Below, one piece after another: positions 1-5,023 of a stretch of 5,023 nucleotides of DNA. The translations under genes were made by a program, and so were the position numbers. Positions within the stretch are counted from its first letter, which is position 1. The number at the start of each line of letters is the position of its first letter. The DNA comes from Ruminococcaceae bacterium UBA1447 (GTDB lineage Bacteria > Bacillota > Clostridia > Oscillospirales > Acutalibacteraceae). Below the pieces are notes generated by a model. It was not told where the DNA came from. It made no database searches and saw only the letters and a list, made by a program, of their open reading frames with translations. The stretch spans positions 8,735-13,757 of the forward strand of contig DCTF01000072.1 of NCBI GenBank assembly GCA_002329225.1, given 5' to 3'.

Positions 1-1100
1 ATAACTCTGCCGGTGATGATCTTTTCATAAGGGCTTCGCGGCAACGCCGGCAATTCGGTAAAAGCACGCAGGGAGGGCAAGGATTCCGGAATATCACTCT
101 CAACTTCATCTGTAAAACCTGCGGGAAAATGCCTCCATATGCAGTCCCGGGTCTTCTGACTGAGTATTTCTCCCCCTGTTGTGACAATGACGGCATCATA
201 ATCCTCCAAAACTATGCCGAACTGCGAAAACATTCCGTCAAGGCGAAAACTGTTCTCAATATGATTGCGCCAAAAACAATAGCCGTAGCCCGCTTCACCG
301 TCCAGAGTTTCCCTGATAGCGGCGGTTTCCGCCTGTTTTTTTGTAGCTTCCCTTACCCAATTTTCGGGAACTACCTGTTTGCCCTCAAACTTACCCCCCT
401 GATGATAGCAAAGGGCCATTTTAGCAAGTTCTTCAGTTGTGGCAAAAAGCCCCCAACCGCCTGATTCAATTCCGCCGGGATCCGTTTCCCAGTAAGGAAC
501 TCTGCCGTAGCCCAAAGGCTCATACAAACGAGGGGTAAGGTATTCGCTCACCGTCATACCGGTCACCCTGTGAAGCACGGCACAGAGCATATAAATGTTT
601 TCGTTGACATAGTTAAAGACTTCTCCCGGTGAACTCTTCCATTTTGCCTGGAAAAAATCCTGCACCCATGTGTCCCCGGTCCTGTCCACCAAAAAACTGA
701 CACTTTTACCCGCCGTCATATTCAGAAGATGGCGGATTGTCATAGTTTCAAGATACTCATCCGGTGCAGAGGGTCTGTGTTCAGGAAAAATCTCCAATAT
801 CGGCGTGTCAAGGGTCAACAGGCCTTCCTCTATTGCAAAGCCTATGGCGGTGGAGGTAAAGCTCTTACTCACCGAATACATCGTATGAGGAGTTTCCGGC
901 GAATAAGGAGCGGCAAAAGACTCATAGGCCACCTCGCCCCGGCGCAGAATCATTAAACTGTGAATATCCAGCCCGCTGGCTTTAAAATCTTCCACCAAGT
1001 CAGCAACAGCACGGGAAGAAACACCTGCGGCCTCCGGGTTCTTCGCTCTTTTTAGGAATGTCTGCGGGGACATTTTATTCTTATCTTTTACATCTTCCAT
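1..1100 (-). CDS. Serine hydrolase (beta-lactamase/esterase superfamily), copy A, 3' end missing
   Basis: This gene encodes a probable serine esterase or amidohydrolase of the PF00144 (class C beta-lactamase-like) superfamily; the substrate is unknown. The reading frame is open for 366 codons from an ATG and runs off the left edge without a stop. The SxxK nucleophile motif SVSK is at residues 76-79 (Ser76, Lys79), and the YxN motif Y-V-N at 164-166. Further family blocks are LDT near 97-99, HLLNMTAGK at 124-132, RVTGM at 178-182 and GGWGL at 214-218. The usual KTG/HxG position appears to be replaced by FSQFG at 291-295. No signal peptide is visible, so it is probably cytoplasmic. It is the last visible gene of a three-gene operon, 22 nt after the YhhN gene, with a GGAAGGG ribosome site 10 nt before the ATG. 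It is a close paralogue of the first gene of the operon and aligns with it to its last visible residues, so the missing part probably encodes the same C-terminal domain. Confidence 0.9.
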   Translation of the reverse strand, partial: MEDVKDKNKMSPQTFLKRAKNPEAAGVSSRAVADLVEDFKASGLDIHSLMILRRGEVAYESFAAPYSPETPHTMYSVSKSFTSTAIGFAIEEGLLTLDTPILEIFPEHRPSAPDEYLETMTIRHLLNMTAGKSVSFLVDRTGDTWVQDFFQAKWKSSPGEVFNYVNENIYMLCAVLHRVTGMTVSEYLTPRLYEPLGYGRVPYWETDPGGIESGGWGLFATTEELAKMALCYHQGGKFEGKQVVPENWVREATKKQAETAAIRETLDGEAGYGYCFWRNHIENSFRLDGMFSQFGIVLEDYDAVIVTTGGEILSQKTRDCIWRHFPAGFTDEVESDIPESLPSLRAFTELPALPRSPYEKIITGRV

Positions 1101-1122
1101 TCTGATTTTACCCTTCCGAATA

Positions 1123-1824
1123 TCAGCCTAAAAAGAATATTGAGCCGCCTATAAGCAGTTGCGCAGCATAATAAGAAATCAAGTTTGCAGCTTTGAGCGG
1201 CAGGCTGTTCTTGTCCTTCATAAATAATATTATACCCAAAATCGCATCGGAAACAACAAAAAGTGCTCCGCCCAATACAATCATTACACCGGGGACAGCC
1301 TTTCCGCTTTGCAAAAGACGAAAACCGAGAGCACATCCTTTAATGAGCATTAAAACGATTACTCCCATATAAAGGGAAACATGCACGGTTGCCTTTCCCG
1401 GATTTATCTTTTTGACTACAGCCACAAGAACAATACAAGCAACTATTAAAATGAAGGCTGTAATTTGAGCTGTACTAAACATCCTGCCCGGTTCAAGCTC
1501 AAGGGAAAAAGCGATAGTGTAGAAGATATGTCCGCATAAAAATGAATAAAGACCGGCAGCAAAAAATATCGGTTTCGGGTTGACATGAAGAAAAAAATCT
1601 CCTAAAAAACCAAAGAACAACCCGACGATAATCAGGAGAGAATACTTTGAAAACTCTCCCTTATATCCGACAGCTAAAAGGGCAAAAGCAATAAACAGGG
1701 TTGAGCAAATCATTTTAAGAACCAATGATTTTTTGTTCTTTTCAGGCCACCCGGCCTTAATAAAAAGCGGCACAAAAATTAACTCAAGACCGAGACATAT
1801 CCCCGCTAAGACTAAATAAGTCAT
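1123..1824 (-). CDS. YhhN/TMEM86-family membrane protein, putative lysoplasmalogenase
   Basis: This 233-residue, very hydrophobic protein has about eight predicted membrane segments (roughly 2-24, 33-53, 61-81, 85-109, 116-138, 147-170, 178-202 and 211-232). It shows the hallmarks of the YhhN family: LKM at 36-38, GDFFLH at 75-80, GHIFYTIAF at 98-106, GALFVVSDAILG at 186-197 and YYAAQLLI at 218-225. Asp76, His99, Asp193 and Gln222 are the polar residues within these conserved blocks. Characterised family members (TMEM86 and bacterial homologues) hydrolyse the vinyl-ether bond of lysoplasmalogens in the membrane; assigning that activity here is by family only. The length is near the usual 200-240 residues. 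The start is an ATG with AGGGGG 8 nt upstream, 30 nt after the preceding serine hydrolase gene and 22 nt before the next one, which points to co-transcription. It seems intact. Confidence 0.88.
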   Translation of the reverse strand: MTYLVLAGICLGLELIFVPLFIKAGWPEKNKKSLVLKMICSTLFIAFALLAVGYKGEFSKYSLLIIVGLFFGFLGDFFLHVNPKPIFFAAGLYSFLCGHIFYTIAFSLELEPGRMFSTAQITAFILIVACIVLVAVVKKINPGKATVHVSLYMGVIVLMLIKGCALGFRLLQSGKAVPGVMIVLGGALFVVSDAILGIILFMKDKNSLPLKAANLISYYAAQLLIGGSIFFLG

Positions 1825-1854
1825 AGATACAACCCCCTGTTTTTTAATTTATTT

Positions 1855-3492
1855 TTATTGGCGTTTTTCCATAATGCCCATAAGGGGCGGCTCAAAAATT
1901 TTGTGTCCCACGGTAAGGCCCAGATCAATCGCCTTTACGGCAGCGGAGGGCTTAATAAAATACCCGGCAAAGGTTTTGAAAAAGACCGCCGCATCCTTAC
2001 TGTTGGGGACCCCTCCCGGGAATATTGCCGTACTGTCCTGCTCGAAAACAAAGCGCATACGTCTTTGCCCCACATTCTCCAGCGGGCGCATCCATACAGT
2101 AAGGGTCTTTTCATCTTCCCAAACGGCAGTACTGCTTGCGGTAAACAAAAGCTGAGAAATCCTTATATTACTGAACCTGGGTTCTCCGTCAAATCCGCAT
2201 TGAATCGTATTCTTGTATCGGCCCTCTCGCCAAGTCATTTCACAATAATCTTCAAAGAAATTAAATCGCACCTCTTTTATAAATCCCAACCGCTCATAGT
2301 TTAATTTAACTGCCGGCAGCATAAGCATGCTCAAAGGCAGACCGGCCCTTTCTGTCAGGGGTGGCCCTTTAACACTTATGACTCTGCCCTCTATTAAAGA
2401 TTCTTTATCGCTGCTACGGGGATGTTGGGGCGCTTCAGGCAAAGACTTCAGTTCAAGGAGTCTGTCAGGCACTTTCTTTACCGAGTTTAAAGGCTGGGGC
2501 TCAACAAAAACTCCGGGGAAATTCCTCCAAATGCAAGCTCTCGCTTTATCTTCAAAAATTTCGTTGGATGTCATTATAAGGCAGGCCTCTTCGTCCTCAA
2601 AAACTACCCCGAACTGAGAGAACAAACCGTCTGAACGGTAAGAGTTCTTTACGGGGTTCATCCAAAAGCCGTAACCGTAACCGCAGGAACTGTCCGGCAC
2701 ATCATAATACTGCAGATTTTCAACCTGTTTTTTTACAGCCTGCTTAGCCCAATCTGCAGGAATAACCTGACGGCCGTCGTACATGCCTCCCTGTTGCCAA
2801 CAAAGGGTAAACTTGGCCAATTCTTCAGTTGTAAGATACAGGCCCCATCCGCCGGCATCCACACCCTTGCCGTCCGTTTCCCAAAAAGGAACACGGCCGA
2901 AACCTAAAGGCTCATAAAGTCTGGGAGTCAGATATTCGCTCATTGACATTCCCGTTACTCTTGTTATTGCCGCACTTATCATATATGTATTTTCACTGAT
3001 ATAGCGCCAAAATGTTCCCGGTTCAAAGGCCCACTTGGCTTCAAAAAAGTCCTTCATCCAAGTGCCTCTCGCTTTATCGGACAAAGAGGGAACATCCTTC
3101 CCGGCTGTCATAGTTACCAAGTGAAAAATATTCAGTTTTTCAAGGTTTTCATCCGGTACGGGAGGTGCGTATTCAGGAAAAATATCGATAACTCTTGTAT
3201 CGAGAGAAATTAAGCCCTCATCTATGGCAAAGCCGAGAGCCGCCGCCGTAACACTTTTGCTGACCGAAAACATCACGTGCGGTATGTCGGGTCCCAGGGG
3301 CTTTGCCCAACGCTCAAAAGCTACCTTTCCCCGGCGAAGAATCATCAGGCTGTGAACCTCGACCGTGTTTTTGTTTAGATCTTCAATAAAAGCGGCTATT
3401 GCGGCAGAGGATACCCCTACCTGTTCAGGATAATCAGCCCGCTCAATAAAAGTCTTCTCTCCGCTGATTTTTAGTTTTCCGGATGTTTCCAA
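1855..3492 (-). CDS. Serine hydrolase (beta-lactamase/esterase superfamily), copy B, with C-terminal extension
   Basis: This complete 545-residue protein is a probable serine esterase or amidohydrolase of the PF00144 superfamily, substrate unknown. The catalytic domain covers about residues 25-330. It holds SVSK at 76-79 (nucleophile Ser76, general base Lys79), Tyr164 in Y-I-S (the usual YxN has Ser in third place), GGWGL at 214-218 and FSQFG at 291-295 where KTG/HxG is expected. A Pro-rich linker (about 331-365) leads to a roughly 180-residue C-terminal region that I do not recognise; it looks beta-rich from its alternating hydrophobic pattern. No signal peptide or membrane anchor is visible. 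The start is TTG, chosen because AAGGGGG lies 7 nt upstream and no in-frame ATG is near it. It is the first gene of the leftward operon and diverges from lexA. It could equally be annotated as a penicillin-binding-like protein, but the lack of an export signal argues against a cell-wall role. Confidence 0.92.
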   Translation of the reverse strand: METSGKLKISGEKTFIERADYPEQVGVSSAAIAAFIEDLNKNTVEVHSLMILRRGKVAFERWAKPLGPDIPHVMFSVSKSVTAAALGFAIDEGLISLDTRVIDIFPEYAPPVPDENLEKLNIFHLVTMTAGKDVPSLSDKARGTWMKDFFEAKWAFEPGTFWRYISENTYMISAAITRVTGMSMSEYLTPRLYEPLGFGRVPFWETDGKGVDAGGWGLYLTTEELAKFTLCWQQGGMYDGRQVIPADWAKQAVKKQVENLQYYDVPDSSCGYGYGFWMNPVKNSYRSDGLFSQFGVVFEDEEACLIMTSNEIFEDKARACIWRNFPGVFVEPQPLNSVKKVPDRLLELKSLPEAPQHPRSSDKESLIEGRVISVKGPPLTERAGLPLSMLMLPAVKLNYERLGFIKEVRFNFFEDYCEMTWREGRYKNTIQCGFDGEPRFSNIRISQLLFTASSTAVWEDEKTLTVWMRPLENVGQRRMRFVFEQDSTAIFPGGVPNSKDAAVFFKTFAGYFIKPSAAVKAIDLGLTVGHKIFEPPLMGIMEKRQ

Positions 3493-3499
3493 CTCAATT

Positions 3500-3506
3500 C
3501 CCCCTT
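3500..3506 (-). promoter_or_regulatory. Ribosome binding site that decides a TTG start
   Basis: AAGGGGG on the minus strand stands 7 nt before the TTG at 3492-3490. It fixes the TTG as the start of serine hydrolase B; the nearby upstream TTG is out of frame and no in-frame ATG is better placed. Confidence 0.75.
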
Positions 3507-3520
3507 AATAAGAATCTTCA

Positions 3521-3532
3521 AAAATTAATTTT
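3521..3532. repeat. 12-bp AT-only palindrome in the leader of the hydrolase operon
   Basis: AAAATTAATTTT is a perfect 12-bp palindrome 29 bases upstream of the TTG start of serine hydrolase B, inside the expected 5' leader. The surroundings are extremely AT-rich, so it may be chance. No function is assigned. Confidence 0.3.
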
Positions 3533-3554
3533 CAAATTGTCTGTTTGCAAATAA

Positions 3555-3577
3555 TAATAATTTTATTAGAATTATTA
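3555..3577. repeat. Perfect 8-bp inverted repeat at the leftward promoter (possible operator)
   Basis: TAATAATT and AATTATTA are separated by 7 nt and form a perfect dyad. It overlaps the proposed -10 box of the leftward promoter (3574-3579) and covers the expected transcription start near 3567, a normal position for a repressor site. Only A and T occur in the arms, so chance symmetry in an AT-rich region is a real alternative. No regulator gene for it is visible in the window. Confidence 0.35.
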
Positions 3578-3602
3578 AAACATTTTTAGTAGCATTATTC
3601 AA
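3574..3602 (-). promoter_or_regulatory. Putative sigma-70/sigma-A promoter of the hydrolase-YhhN operon
   Basis: On the minus strand TTGAAT (3602-3597, four of six matches to TTGACA) is followed after 17 nt by TTTAAT (3579-3574, five of six matches to TATAAT). A TGT directly before the -10 box gives an extended -10 element. The start would be near 3567, leaving a leader of about 75 nt before the TTG codon. AT-rich DNA yields many such matches, so this is a candidate only. Confidence 0.45.
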
Positions 3603-3626
3603 GGATTTTTGCTAATTCCTTAATAA

Positions 3627-3648
3627 ATTCTTAATTTTTCTTAAGAAT
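3627..3648. repeat. Perfect 8-bp inverted repeat between the divergent promoters
   Basis: ATTCTTAA and TTAAGAAT are separated by 6 nt (TTTTTC) in the middle of the divergent region, upstream of both proposed promoters. It could be an operator or activator site serving either side. It does not resemble the LexA box to its right, and the AT-rich setting makes chance symmetry possible. Confidence 0.35.
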
Positions 3649-3660
3649 CCGGCCTCAAGC

Positions 3661-3674
3661 CAAACAAATGTTTG
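3661..3674. promoter_or_regulatory. Candidate LexA operator (SOS box) before lexA
   Basis: CAAACAAATGTTTG is a perfect inverted repeat with 5-bp arms and a 4-nt centre. It matches the Gram-positive SOS-box consensus CGAACRNRYGTTYC at 12 of 14 positions, including the whole AACRNRYGTTY core. Its right end overlaps the proposed -35 region of lexA, so bound LexA would block RNA polymerase. This fits the usual negative autoregulation of lexA, relieved by RecA-stimulated self-cleavage after DNA damage. Binding is inferred, not shown. Confidence 0.65.
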
Positions 3675-3699
3675 CTTTTTTATTTTTTTGTGTTATGAT
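3671..3699 (+). promoter_or_regulatory. Putative lexA promoter with extended -10
   Basis: TATGAT at 3694-3699 is preceded by TGT, giving an extended -10 element. A weak -35 (TTTGCT, 3671-3676) lies 17 nt upstream and overlaps the LexA-box candidate. The start would fall near 3706, giving a leader of about 35 nt before the lexA ATG. A weak -35 combined with an extended -10 is common at regulated promoters. Confidence 0.55.
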
Positions 3700-3725
3700 T
3701 ATTCAGGTAGATTAAACGGTATTAC

Positions 3726-3734
3726 AAGGGAGGA
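3726..3734 (+). promoter_or_regulatory. lexA ribosome binding site
   Basis: AAGGGAGGA lies 6 nt before the lexA ATG. It is a near-perfect complement to the 16S rRNA 3' end and settles the start codon. Confidence 0.85.
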
Positions 3735-3740
3735 ACTGCT

Positions 3741-4340
3741 ATGAAGAAAATAACCAAAAGACAACGAGAGGTTTATGACTATCTGCTTCAACGCTCTCAA
3801 AACGGCCCTCCCCCCACCGTAAGAGAGATCGGCGCCGCAGTGGGGCTAAGCTCTCCATCCTCCGTTCAATCAATACTTGATGTGCTTGAAGAAGCGGGTT
3901 ATATCAAGCGCGACCCTCTTCTTAAGCGATCCATTCAGGTTTCCGGCGTTTGTGAAAGCATTGTCCACGTGCCCCTTGTAGGGCAAATTGCCGCCGGCGA
4001 ACCCATAACGGCGGAACAGAACATTGAATCTTACGTACCTTACACCGGCAACTATAAAGGGGAACTTTCCCTCTTTGCCCTGCGCGTCCGCGGTGAGAGC
4101 ATGCGTGATGCGGGCATTTTAGACGGAGATATTGTTGTAGTGGAACACAGCGATGTAGCCTCCGACAGGGACAAAGTAGTCGCTCTTGTGGATAATGAGG
4201 CCACCGTAAAAACTTTTTTCCGTGAAAACGGACGCATACGCCTTCAGCCGGAAAACAAAGATTACAGCCCCATCATACTTGACGAAGAAGAAGTTTTAAT
4301 TCAAGGCAAAGTAATAGGATTAATCCGCCACTACAACTGA
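3741..4340 (+). CDS. lexA: LexA repressor, SOS response regulator and self-cleaving protease
   Basis: The protein represses SOS genes by binding operator DNA as a dimer and inactivates itself by RecA-stimulated autocleavage. Its 199 residues match the usual 198-215. The N-terminal winged helix-turn-helix domain (about 1-66) contains TKRQREVYDYL at 5-15 and the recognition region TVREIGAAVGLSSPSSVQ at 26-43. The cleavage site is Ala85-Gly86 within GQIAAGEP (81-88). The peptidase S24 domain follows, with nucleophile Ser120 in RGESM (117-121) and base Lys157 in ATVKTF (154-159). All key residues are present, so the protein should be functional. It appears monocistronic: a palindromic LexA box and promoter lie upstream, and a strong terminator begins 14 nt after the stop. 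It diverges from the serine hydrolase operon and converges with the murD unit. Confidence 0.98.
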   Translation: MKKITKRQREVYDYLLQRSQNGPPPTVREIGAAVGLSSPSSVQSILDVLEEAGYIKRDPLLKRSIQVSGVCESIVHVPLVGQIAAGEPITAEQNIESYVPYTGNYKGELSLFALRVRGESMRDAGILDGDIVVVEHSDVASDRDKVVALVDNEATVKTFFRENGRIRLQPENKDYSPIILDEEEVLIQGKVIGLIRHYN

Positions 4341-4354
4341 CAGACAGACCCGAT

Positions 4355-4398
4355 ACGGAAACCGCCCTCCGATTTTTGTCGGGAGGGCGGTTTTTCCG
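4355..4398 (+). terminator. Rho-independent terminator of lexA
   Basis: AAACCGCCCTCC (4359-4370) pairs perfectly with GGAGGGCGGTTT (4382-4393) across an 11-nt loop; the 9-bp GC-rich core is followed by five T residues. Outer CGGAAA/TTTCCG pairing can lengthen the stem. It sits between two convergent genes. On the opposite strand the hairpin forms too, but only three T residues follow, so it should work best for lexA. Confidence 0.88.
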
Positions 4399-4402
4399 TC
4401 AG

Positions 4403-4927
4403 TCAGTTTTCACTTGTTGCAGCAGACAAATATGATTTTATCAATTGCCGGTTTTCGGAACTCAAGTTCAGGTACTCCTCCGGTGCGGCCAAAGCCTGCT
4501 CTATAACAAACTTTAACGACCATCTGTCCGAATAGTCTTTTGCCTCATCATCCCGAAAAGGGTTATCTGCCAGAAGTTCCAGCACTTCCCGTATCATGAC
4601 GGTATTGTTCCCTTTTAATATTCGTTTTAGCACAAATATCAGACTGTATTTTGGGGTGTTGAGCCTGCCGAAAAAGGCGGTTCGTATTTTTTCATTTTCC
4701 TCTATTACGATCAGCAACCTGCTCTTATTCTTTTTATGCAGCAGAAAACGGCAAAGGCAACGGGCAAAACAGGCGGAGACACTGCGGGAGAGGTTGCCTG
4801 AATTCTCGTAATATTCCAGCATTCTTTCGCAAAAAGAAAGCGCCGAATTAAAGTCATCCGAAACAAGGGCGTCAATTTCGGCGGCTACTTCTTTTTCACT
4901 TTCAGGCAAATCAAACTCTTCAGTCAT
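4403..4927 (-). CDS. Hypothetical acidic, mostly helical 174-residue protein downstream of murD
   Basis: I do not recognise this protein. It has 174 residues with an acidic N-terminus (EEFDLPESEKEVAAEIDALVSDD region, 3-25). A Cys-containing stretch, CFARCLCRFLL, lies at about 53-63. It has no signal peptide and no convincing membrane segment. The regular spacing of Leu, Ala and charged residues suggests an all-helical fold, perhaps like a helical-repeat protein, but no repeat is clear. The start is an ATG that overlaps the murD stop by 8 nt, with AGGA about 5-6 nt upstream inside murD. This arrangement favours translational coupling, so the two proteins are probably made together. The stop lies just past the lexA terminator hairpin. 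The long frame, the ribosome site and the overlap make it a real gene; its role is unknown. Confidence 0.8.
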   Translation of the reverse strand: MTEEFDLPESEKEVAAEIDALVSDDFNSALSFCERMLEYYENSGNLSRSVSACFARCLCRFLLHKKNKSRLLIVIEENEKIRTAFFGRLNTPKYSLIFVLKRILKGNNTVMIREVLELLADNPFRDDEAKDYSDRWSLKFVIEQALAAPEEYLNLSSENRQLIKSYLSAATSEN

Positions 4928-5023
4928 TATTTCCTAAAGCCCGCACAAGTTCTTTGTAGTGGTTACCTCTCTGTTCAAAGTTTTTATAAACATTATAGCT
5001 TGCGGCAGCGGGGCAAAGCACAT
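4920..5023 (-). CDS. murD: UDP-N-acetylmuramoyl-L-alanine--D-glutamate ligase (MurD), C-terminal end only
   Basis: Only the last 33 codons and the TGA stop are in the window; the gene enters from the right edge. MurD adds D-glutamate to UDP-MurNAc-L-Ala in the cytoplasm, using ATP, in peptidoglycan precursor synthesis. The visible residues match the conserved C-terminal block of the family: CPAAASYNVYKNFEQRG, followed by HYKELVRALG, corresponding to the E. coli region SPACASLDQFKNFEQRG. The Ser and Phe that contact D-Glu in E. coli MurD (Ser415, Phe422 as I recall the numbering) are kept. The usual SPA is CPA and the Asp of the SxD step is Asn, both mild variants. The frame passes into the next gene with an 8-nt overlap. 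Such a short fragment limits certainty, but the motif is distinctive among Mur ligases. Confidence 0.85.
   Translation of the reverse strand, partial: VLCPAAASYNVYKNFEQRGNHYKELVRALGNND

Noticed and set aside
129..464. 111-codon plus-strand open frame
   Set aside because: It lies wholly antisense to serine hydrolase A, has no ribosome site and gives no recognisable protein; the opposite frame has clear family motifs.
670..956. Two overlapping plus-strand frames of 72 and 75 codons
   Set aside because: Both are antisense shadows of the SxxK region of serine hydrolase A, and they overlap each other in different frames.
1088..1336. 82-codon minus-strand frame overlapping the YhhN gene
   Set aside because: It is a different frame of the same strand inside a well-supported membrane protein gene, with Cys/Arg-rich composition typical of a shadow.
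1858..2617. Three plus-strand frames (148, 93 and 96 codons) opposite serine hydrolase B
   Set aside because: They are antisense to the C-terminal half of a gene with a clear paralogue; no ribosome sites or domains are seen.
1..3492. Antibiotic-resistance beta-lactamase operon
   Set aside because: Neither protein has a signal peptide or a KTG motif, and the gene between them is a lipid-type membrane enzyme; esterase-like roles fit better.
3544..3551. TTTGCAAA palindrome as a spirochaete-type LexA site (TTTG-N5-CAAA)
   Set aside because: The two half-sites abut with no spacer, and the site lies in the leader of the other operon, far from the lexA promoter.
3493..3740. Small RNA or riboswitch in the AT-rich divergent region
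   Set aside because: No GC-rich stem set or known aptamer pattern is seen; the structure present is short AT-only dyads that fit protein-binding sites or chance.
4052..4237. Minus-strand frame inside lexA
   Set aside because: It is antisense to the conserved LexA peptidase domain and low in complexity (Ser/Thr/Arg-rich).
4596..4811. 71-codon plus-strand frame opposite the murD-linked gene
   Set aside because: It has no ribosome site and ends in an Arg/Glu-rich stretch; the minus-strand frame is longer and coupled to murD.
4920..5023. Alternative minus-strand frame entering from the right edge, starting ATGTGCTTTGCC
   Set aside because: It ends in a TAG after 29 codons and resembles nothing, whereas the neighbouring frame carries the MurD C-terminal motif.

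Overview
This 5.0-kb bacterial window has mid-range GC content, strong purine-rich Shine-Dalgarno sites and compact gene spacing. It holds five genes in three transcription units. The identities best supported by sequence are LexA, the C-terminal end of MurD, a YhhN/TMEM86-type membrane protein and two paralogous serine hydrolases of the beta-lactamase/esterase (PF00144) superfamily. The host cannot be fixed from this window. The candidate LexA operator resembles the Gram-positive (Firmicutes) type. However, murD is followed by an unknown gene and then a convergent lexA, not by division and cell-wall genes, which would also suit a spirochaete or another anaerobe.

Left part (1-3492, minus strand): a three-gene operon transcribed leftward from an AT-rich intergenic region. 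It starts with a 545-residue serine hydrolase (TTG start). After a 30-nt gap comes a 233-residue YhhN-family membrane protein (putative lysoplasmalogenase), and after a 22-nt gap a second serine hydrolase that runs off the left edge after 366 codons. The two hydrolases align without gaps from about residue 46 to 330, at roughly 56% identity by hand count. They lack signal peptides, so they look like cytoplasmic esterases or hydrolases and not secreted beta-lactamases. With the YhhN protein between them, the operon may act on lipids, for example in ether-lipid/plasmalogen turnover; this is inference only.

Middle (3493-3740): a divergent, AT-rich control region. It carries a plausible leftward promoter whose start site lies in a perfect inverted repeat, a second perfect inverted repeat, and the lexA promoter. 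A 14-bp LexA-box-like palindrome overlaps the lexA -35 region.

Right part: lexA (3741-4340, plus strand) has an intact helix-turn-helix, Ala-Gly cleavage site and Ser/Lys dyad, and is followed by a strong hairpin terminator. Converging on it from the right edge (minus strand) are the last 33 codons of murD and an 8-nt-overlapping gene for a 174-residue acidic protein that I do not recognise.

There is no gene-free stretch longer than 300 bases, and I see no tRNA, rRNA, CRISPR array or insertion sequence. No clearly new multi-gene system is evident; the hydrolase-YhhN-hydrolase operon is the most interesting part.
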